9,687 nt of DNA from DATDOO01 sp035293245 (GTDB taxonomy: Bacteria > Pseudomonadota > Gammaproteobacteria > Methylococcales > Methylococcaceae): assembly GCA_035293245.1 (NCBI GenBank), contig DATDOO010000295.1:1-9687 (forward strand), in the 5' to 3' direction. Position numbers and translations under genes: made by a program. The notes under the pieces are model-generated. The model made no database searches. It saw nothing but the letters and a program-made list of their open reading frames with translations, and had not been told where the DNA came from. The stretch's first letter is position 1. Every line of letters begins with the position of its first letter. Of the stretch, positions 5,993 through 9,687 are shown piece after piece.

Positions 5993-7287
5993 GATGTGCG
6001 CGGCAGCCAGACATGCACTTCCAGTCCGCCCCCCGGCCGGTTGTTCAATTCCAGCCGACCGCCGTGCAGGCGCGCGATGCGCGCGGCAATGGCCAGACCC
6101 AAGCCGGAACCGCCGTCGCTGCGCGCAGCGTCCAGCCGTTCGAAAGGCTTGAGCAGCCGTGCTTTTTCCATTTCGGGAATGCCGGGACCGCGGTCAAGGA
6201 CACGCAATCCGACGCCTTCGGCTTCCGGCCGGGCGACGACTTCAACCGTACCGCCGCCGTGGGCGATCGCGTTGTCGACGAGGTTGGTGAGCAATCGGCG
6301 CATGGCCAGGGGGTAAAGCATGACCGGCGGCAACGCCGGCAAGGAAAAGGCGATGGGTTTGCCGGCGCGATCGTAGCGCTCGATAACGCCCCTGACGAGA
6401 AAGTCGAGATCGCCCGACTCCGGCGTTTCGCCCGCCACGCCGCGCACGAAATCCAGGAACTGGCCGAGGACGCCGTTCATGTCCTCGATGTCCTGCACCA
6501 TGCCGCTCTTCAAGCCATCGGCTTCGTCCAGCATTTCCACCGCCAGGCGCAAGCGCGCCAGGGGCGTGCGCAAATCGTGGGATACGCCCGCCAACAACAG
6601 GGCGCGCTCAGCGTCGAGCTGTTCCAGCGCACTGCGCATGGCGTTGAAGGCGCGGGTTACATGCCGCAATTCCCGCGTGCCTTTCTCGGGCAAAGGCCCG
6701 CCCGGCTCGCCGCGCCCGATCCGATCGGCCTCTTCGGCCAGGCGGTGCAGGGGACGGTTGACGCGCGCGGCGACCGCCCAGGCGCCTCCCAGGGACAGGA
6801 GCAGGATGCCTGTGCCCCAGCTGAGCCAGTGCCAGGGCAAAGTCCGCTCCATGCGCGCGCGCGGAATCACCGCCCAGTAATCGTCCTCGTCGATATTGAA
6901 ACTGACCCAAAGACCTGGCAGGCCGAGATGATCCGCTGCCACCAGGGTATCGGCTCCCAATTCGGCGCGGATTTTTTCGGCGGCCAGTTGCAGGACGGCT
7001 TCACGGGGCAGCGGATCGACTTCATCCAGCGGATCGAGGGGATAGACGCGCACTCCCTCCCGTTGCGCCAGTTCGTCCAGCAGCGCCGAGCGGCGCTTTT
7101 CGTGGGCGGCGAGCAATGCCGCGCGGGTCAGATTGACCGTGCTGATCGCCTGCAAGGCGATGGCGGCGGCGCGCGGCTCGCGCTGGAGGAACTCGGCCAG
7201 CTGGAAGGCGCTGAACTGGCCGATGACGAGCAACAGGGCGACAAGACCCAGGACGCGCGCCAGCAGGGTGTCGAAAAAACGCTTCAC
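5989..7287 (-). CDS. envZ: EnvZ-like sensor histidine kinase
   Basis: A 432-residue inner-membrane kinase that would phosphorylate and dephosphorylate the OmpR partner. Layout: TM1 about 11-32; a periplasmic sensor region about 33-152; TM2 about 153-175; HAMP about 175-225; H-box AGVSHDLRTPLARLRLAVEM with the phospho-acceptor H237; N-box LLTNLVDNAIAHG (N335, N339); G1 DRGPGIP (365-371); F-box KPFERLD (380-386); G2 GGSGLGLAIA (392-401). The start is GTG at 7287, whose GTGA overlaps the ompR stop. The same reading frame stays open to 7893, but that part lies inside ompR and gives non-homologous sequence. There is no separate Shine-Dalgarno, so coupling to ompR is expected. The H-box and the ompR neighbour support EnvZ over other kinases; the periplasmic part is too divergent to infer its signal. 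Confidence 0.93.
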   Translation of the reverse strand: MKRFFDTLLARVLGLVALLLVIGQFSAFQLAEFLQREPRAAAIALQAISTVNLTRAALLAAHEKRRSALLDELAQREGVRVYPLDPLDEVDPLPREAVLQLAAEKIRAELGADTLVAADHLGLPGLWVSFNIDEDDYWAVIPRARMERTLPWHWLSWGTGILLLSLGGAWAVAARVNRPLHRLAEEADRIGRGEPGGPLPEKGTRELRHVTRAFNAMRSALEQLDAERALLLAGVSHDLRTPLARLRLAVEMLDEADGLKSGMVQDIEDMNGVLGQFLDFVRGVAGETPESGDLDFLVRGVIERYDRAGKPIAFSLPALPPVMLYPLAMRRLLTNLVDNAIAHGGGTVEVVARPEAEGVGLRVLDRGPGIPEMEKARLLKPFERLDAARSDGGSGLGLAIAARIARLHGGRLELNNRPGGGLEVHVWLPRTS

Positions 7288-8021
7288 GAGGAATCGGCGG
7301 AGGGCTGCAAATCGTCCGGCACGAATACGTAGCCGAATCCCCAAACCGTCTGGATGTAGCGCGGCTGTCCGGGATCGGTCTCGATGAGGCGGCGCAGGCG
7401 CGAAACCAGCACGTCGACGCTGCGGTCGAAGGCTTCGGGTTCCCGGCCTCGCGCCATTTGCATCAGCCGGTCGCGCGACAGCGGCTGGCGGGCATGTTCG
7501 ACGAAGACTTTGAGCAGGGAAAACTCGCCGCTGGTCAGGGGCAGCGCCTCGTTCCCGCGGCTCAAACGGCGGGTGACGGGATCGAAAACGAACTCCCCGA
7601 ATGTGAACTGGTTGCCGTTCTGCGCCGGAGCGCCGGGAACGGCGTGGGGGCGGCGGCGCAATACCGCGTGGATGCGCGCCAGCAGTTCGCGGGGGTTGAA
7701 CGGCTTGGGCAAGTAATCGTCCGCACCCATTTCCAGTCCGATGATGCGATCCACCTCGTCGCCGCGCGCCGTGAGCATGACGATGGGCAGCGCGTTGCCC
7801 GCCGAGCGCAGACGCCGGCAGATGGCCAGACCGTCCTCGCCGGGCAGCATGAGGTCGAGCACCAGCAGGTCGGCGGCTTCGCGGGCCAGCCATTTGTCCA
7901 TTTCCCGTGCATCGGGCACCGCGCGCACGGCAAAACCTTGTTCGGCCAGATAGCGGTGCAGCAAGTCGCGCAGGCGCGCGTCATCGTCGACCACGAGGAT
8001 TTTTTTGGAGTTCGATTCCAT
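7284..8021 (-). CDS. ompR: Two-component response regulator OmpR
   Basis: A 245-residue transcription factor with a receiver domain and an OmpR/PhoB winged helix. Receiver residues: acidic D12 and D13, phospho-acceptor D56 in LVLDLMLPGEDG, T84 in MLTARG, and K106 in YLPKPFNPRELLARI. The segment from GEDGL through ICRRLRS and EVDRI.GLE.GADDY matches the enterobacterial OmpR nearly word for word, which supports the name itself and not just the family. The DNA-binding domain ends with the winged-helix signature TVWGFGYVFVPD (225-236). The ATG at 8021 gives the family N-terminus; the Shine-Dalgarno is weak (CGAGAA about 8 nt upstream). It is the first gene of the minus-strand operon. A TGTAACAAAT inverted repeat upstream (8063-8108) probably mediates autoregulation. 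Confidence 0.96.
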   Translation of the reverse strand: MESNSKKILVVDDDARLRDLLHRYLAEQGFAVRAVPDAREMDKWLAREAADLLVLDLMLPGEDGLAICRRLRSAGNALPIVMLTARGDEVDRIIGLEMGADDYLPKPFNPRELLARIHAVLRRRPHAVPGAPAQNGNQFTFGEFVFDPVTRRLSRGNEALPLTSGEFSLLKVFVEHARQPLSRDRLMQMARGREPEAFDRSVDVLVSRLRRLIETDPGQPRYIQTVWGFGYVFVPDDLQPSADSS

Positions 8022-8036
8022 GCGCGCATTCTCGAA

Positions 8037-8051
8037 TGAAGCACCGCTTCA
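8037..8051 (-). other. Short hairpin in the ompR leader
   Basis: TGAAGC and GCTTCA form a perfect 6-bp stem around a 3-nt loop, about 16 nt upstream of the ompR ATG. It may be a leader structure or an operator half-pair; there is no further support. Confidence 0.3.
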
Positions 8052-8062
8052 GGAAAGCGCCG

Positions 8063-8112
8063 TGTAACAAATCGTGAACTTCCCGCATTCCGGAAACAAT
8101 TTGTTACAAATC
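8063..8112. promoter_or_regulatory. Candidate OmpR binding region between divergent genes
   Basis: TGTAACAAAT (8063-8072) and ATTTGTTACA (8099-8108) form a perfect 10-bp inverted repeat with starts 36 bp apart. The right-hand side also reads as two 10-bp direct half-sites, GAAACAATTT (8093-8102) and GTTACAAATC (8103-8112), sharing G at position 1 and ACA at positions 4-6. The left side reads GTAACAAATC/GTGAACTTCC (8064-8083). OmpR is known to bind as a tandem dimer to direct 10-bp half-sites with GTTACA-like cores. The site lies between ompR itself and the divergent exported-protein gene, and so could control both. A weak TATCCT (8155-8160) could be the -10 of the plus-strand promoter, with no good -35, as is usual for activated promoters. 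The repeat is certain; the binding protein is inferred. Confidence 0.6.
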
Positions 8113-8220
8113 CGGCCTTCTCCGACATAGGTGGTTTACAGATTCCCGGCAATCTATCCTCGCCCGGCACAAAAGGCCCGGCTTGCCACCGCACCCCATT
8201 TTTTCCTGCAAGGAGCCATC

Positions 8221-8568
8221 ATGAAAAAGTTGCCATTCCTTACACTGACCGCCCTGTTTCTTGCCTCCGGCGCGGCAATCGCCGCCGATTGGGACGGGCG
8301 TCGTCCGCGCGATCCCGCGATCCACGCCCGTCAACAGGATTTGCAACAGCGCGTCAACCAGGGTATCCGCTCCGGAGAACTCACCGCGCGGGAGGCTTGG
8401 GATTTGCGCCGTGAACGCAACCGGATTCGACGCCACGAGCAGCAGTACAAATCCGACGGGGTCCTGACCTGGGAAGAGCGCAAGGATTTACGCCGGTATT
8501 TGAACCAGTACCGCCGGGACATTTATGCGCAGAAGCACGATTTCGAACGGCGGCCCGATAGCTGGTGA
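8221..8568 (+). CDS. Small exported basic protein with two EF-hand-like helical repeats
   Basis: A 115-residue precursor. The ATG at 8221 is preceded by AAGGAG with 5-nt spacing, which rules out the longer open frame from 8131. Residues 1-22 form a signal peptide (MKK, hydrophobic core, cleavage near AIA-A). The mature part is rich in Arg, Gln and Glu and contains a 28-residue tandem repeat: 51-71 and 79-99 share G, LT, E, DLRR, N and RR at equal spacing (11 of 21 identical). Each unit begins (S/D)G-x-LT-x2-E, which is the second half of an EF-hand loop, but the Asp residues at loop positions 1 and 3 are missing. Similar proteins with SGELTxREA and DGVLTxxER motifs ending in IYxxKHD occur in many proteobacteria, without known function. 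It is divergent from ompR and probably OmpR-controlled (inference). Confidence 0.85.
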   Translation: MKKLPFLTLTALFLASGAAIAADWDGRRPRDPAIHARQQDLQQRVNQGIRSGELTAREAWDLRRERNRIRRHEQQYKSDGVLTWEERKDLRRYLNQYRRDIYAQKHDFERRPDSW

Positions 8569-8615
8569 ACGGGCCGCGCACTCACCCATTCCTATACGTA
8601 GTTGAGGGAAATGTC

Positions 8616-8909
8616 ATGAACAAGCCCATCCTTTTCGCTTTCCTGGCCCTGTTTCTCGCCTCCGGTGCAGCAGTCGCCGGAGATCACGGCCATCACTGGG
8701 GCGAACATCACCACCACCACCGTCACCATCATCACGGGCATCATCATCGGGACTACTACCAGCCGAATTACGGCTATTACTACTACACCCCCGCGCCGCC
8801 GCCGGTCTACTATGCGCCCCAGTATTATGCTCCCGGATACAACGCCTATATCCAGAGTCCCGACTACGGCGTCAGATTCGGCTTTTCCGGCACCTGGAGC
8901 GACCGGTAA
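8616..8909 (+). CDS. Small exported His-rich, Tyr/Pro-rich protein
   Basis: A 97-residue precursor starting at ATG 8616, with GAGGGA 6 nt upstream; the in-frame ATG at 8565 would place non-signal sequence in front and is not used. Residues 1-21 are a signal peptide (cleavage near AVA-G). Residues 24-44 contain 15 histidines in runs of 5, 4 and 3, a probable site for divalent metals (Ni, Zn, Cu) in the periplasm or at the cell surface. Residues 47-84 contain 14 tyrosines in YYYY and YYAP-type units with prolines, suggesting an extended, surface-adhering or disordered segment. The end, PDYGVRFGFSGTW (82-94), looks like a beta-strand pair. It lies 47 bp after the previous gene and has a nearly identical signal-peptide core, so the two are likely cotranscribed. 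Function is unknown; a metal buffer or outer-surface protein would fit. Confidence 0.82.
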   Translation: MNKPILFAFLALFLASGAAVAGDHGHHWGEHHHHHRHHHHGHHHRDYYQPNYGYYYYTPAPPPVYYAPQYYAPGYNAYIQSPDYGVRFGFSGTWSDR

Positions 8910-8940
8910 GTTCGGCGACGGGATTTTTCCGGCGCGCTGC

Positions 8941-8970
8941 ATGACGATCCGCCACCGAAAGTCCGATAAT
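8941..8970 (+). promoter_or_regulatory. Candidate sigma-70 promoter of the EF-hand gene
   Basis: ATGACG (8941-8946, 4 of 6 to TTGACA), an 18-nt spacer and GATAAT (8965-8970, 5 of 6 to TATAAT) lie in the 132-bp gap before the EF-hand gene. Transcription would start near 8977 and include the strong hairpin at 8992-9022 in the leader. Confidence 0.4.
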
Positions 8971-8991
8971 TGCGTCATCACCTGACCGATC

Positions 8992-9022
8992 CCGGACAGC
9001 GGGCGCGAGTCCCGCTGTCCGG
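8992..9022 (+). other. 12-bp perfect GC-rich hairpin in the leader of the EF-hand gene
   Basis: CCGGACAGCGGG (8992-9003) and CCCGCTGTCCGG (9011-9022) are fully complementary around a 7-nt loop. There is no T-run, so it is not a standard intrinsic terminator. It ends 8 nt before the GGAGG Shine-Dalgarno (9031-9035), leaving that site free. It could stabilise the mRNA, mark the end of the upstream transcript or act as a protein-bound leader element. Confidence 0.7.
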
Positions 9023-9041
9023 CCTTCAAGGGAGGGAGTCC

Positions 9042-9434
9042 ATGAAACGCCACATTCTGCCGATGCTGCTGCTATTGCTGGCCACGCTGCCCGCGGGGGC
9101 CGACGAGCGTTACCGGGGCTACCATGGGCGCAATCCACGGCTGGAACAGAGCATCGACCCCGAGGAGCGGCGCAGCCTGCGCCGGGACCTGGACGGCTAT
9201 TCGCGCCGGAGCTATCCGGATTATCAGGGCATGGAACAACGCCGCCAAAGGATGCAGGAGCGGCTTCCCGAACGGCTGCGGCGCGCCGACGGCGACAACG
9301 ACGGGGGGATTTCCCGCGAGGAAGCCCGGCGCGGCATGCCCGGACTTAGCCGCGGTTTCGGCCGCATGGACCTCAACGGCGATGGCGTGATCAGTCCGGA
9401 CGAGATGCGCTCGGCGCGCGAACGGCGTTATTGA
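9042..9434 (+). CDS. Exported two-EF-hand calcium-binding protein
   Basis: A 130-residue precursor starting at ATG 9042, with GGAGG 6 nt upstream; the open frame back to 8970 is ignored. Residues 1-20 are a signal peptide (MKRH, five consecutive Leu, cleavage AGA-D). Two canonical EF-hand loops are complete: 83-94 (D83, D85, D87, G88, I90, E94) and 110-121 (D110, N112, D114, G115, I117, E121), so calcium binding is probable. Between signal and loops, residues 41-58 (EER, LRR, L, Y, R, Y) repeat the pattern of residues 85-102 of the protein encoded at 8221. The mature protein is very Arg-rich. It has its own candidate promoter and hairpin leader, is the last of the plus-strand trio, and converges on ispH with 24 bp between and no evident terminator. 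Periplasmic calcium sensing or buffering is inferred. Confidence 0.88.
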   Translation: MKRHILPMLLLLLATLPAGADERYRGYHGRNPRLEQSIDPEERRSLRRDLDGYSRRSYPDYQGMEQRRQRMQERLPERLRRADGDNDGGISREEARRGMPGLSRGFGRMDLNGDGVISPDEMRSARERRY

Positions 9435-9458
9435 CCGGATCGGGAAAAGCCGCCGCGT

Positions 9459-9687
9459 TCAGTTGCGCAGTTCCTTGGGCAGGGAGAACACCACCTTCTC
9501 TTCGATGCCGGTGTTTTCGCTCATCGCGGTGGCATCGCCGCCCCATTCCTTGAGGCGGGAAACGACCTGCTGGACAAGGATTTCCGGGGCCGATGCGCCC
9601 GCGGTAAAGCCGACTTTCTCCACGCCACTCAGCCATTCCTGGCGCATCTGTTCGGCGTTGTCGATGAGATAGGCTTTCTTGCCCAAC
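9459..9687 (-). CDS. ispH: 4-hydroxy-3-methylbut-2-enyl diphosphate reductase, C-terminal part (cut by window edge)
   Basis: IspH (LytB) is a 4Fe-4S enzyme that makes IPP and DMAPP in the last step of the MEP isoprenoid pathway in the cytosol. The visible 76 residues are the C-terminal end of a protein of about 310 residues: KKAYLIDNAEQM, then the conserved GFTAGASAPE (its Ser contacts the substrate diphosphate in the family), VQQVVSRLKEWGG, and the typical ending GIEEKVVFSLPKELRN. The cluster cysteines lie outside the window. The apparent start at 9686 is an internal TTG codon, not the true start. It shows no functional link to the convergent EF-hand gene. Confidence 0.95.
   Translation of the reverse strand, partial: LGKKAYLIDNAEQMRQEWLSGVEKVGFTAGASAPEILVQQVVSRLKEWGGDATAMSENTGIEEKVVFSLPKELRN

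Noticed and set aside
6013..7332. Plus-strand open frame of 439 codons
   Set aside because: Antisense to envZ, whose H, N and G boxes are all present on the minus strand.
7288..7893. N-terminal extension of the envZ frame by 202 codons
   Set aside because: It lies within ompR in another frame and is Arg/Pro-rich without homology; the GTG at 7287 overlapping the ompR stop is the natural start.
8131..8220. Earlier start for the first exported protein
   Set aside because: The AAGGAG at 8210-8215 and the signal peptide beginning at 8221 define the start.
9435..9458. Terminator between the convergent EF-hand gene and ispH
   Set aside because: The 24-bp gap has no stem and no T-run.

Overview
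The window is GC-rich (roughly 60-68% in most genes). It carries an OmpR/EnvZ pair very close to the enterobacterial OmpR, an IspH C-terminus of proteobacterial type, and a pyruvate:ferredoxin oxidoreductase. This points to a high-GC gammaproteobacterium. A methanotroph of the Methylococcales or a sulfur-oxidising lineage would fit, but the genus cannot be fixed from this sequence.

Layout. (1) 1-2842, minus strand: a two-gene redox operon. A GltD-like FAD/NAD(P)/Fe-S flavoprotein comes first, followed 5 bp later by a pyruvate:ferredoxin/flavodoxin oxidoreductase (nifJ type) that runs off the left edge. (2) 2843-3316: no credible gene. It holds a highly palindromic element of about 240 bp (long hairpins at 3000-3035, 3102-3137 and 3139-3156) that looks like a dispersed non-coding repeat. 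(3) 3317-3622, minus: a small orphan protein in an island of clearly lower GC (about 48-52%). (4) 3678-8021, minus: a probable operon ompR > envZ > HAD hydrolase > membrane-anchored MutS-like ATPase. The first three genes overlap by 4 bp at each junction (GTGA, then ATGA), and the MutS-like gene follows after 57 bp. (5) 8022-8220: the divergent control region, with a perfect inverted repeat of TGTAACAAAT and tandem 10-bp half-sites that resemble OmpR boxes. (6) 8221-9434, plus: three small exported proteins: a basic helical protein with two degenerate EF-hand-like repeats, a His-rich/Tyr-rich protein, and a two-EF-hand protein with its own candidate promoter and a 12-bp leader hairpin. (7) 9459-9687, minus: the C-terminal end of ispH, convergent with the EF-hand gene.

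How it may work together (inference). The flavoprotein and PFOR could exchange electrons between pyruvate/ferredoxin and NAD(P)H. The OmpR/EnvZ pair probably controls itself and the divergent secreted genes through the 8063-8112 sites. Those genes would then be an envelope-stress or metal/calcium-related output, made of small periplasmic proteins with potential metal ligands. The HAD hydrolase and the membrane MutS-like ATPase are unexpected companions of a two-component system, and they are the most interesting part of the window.
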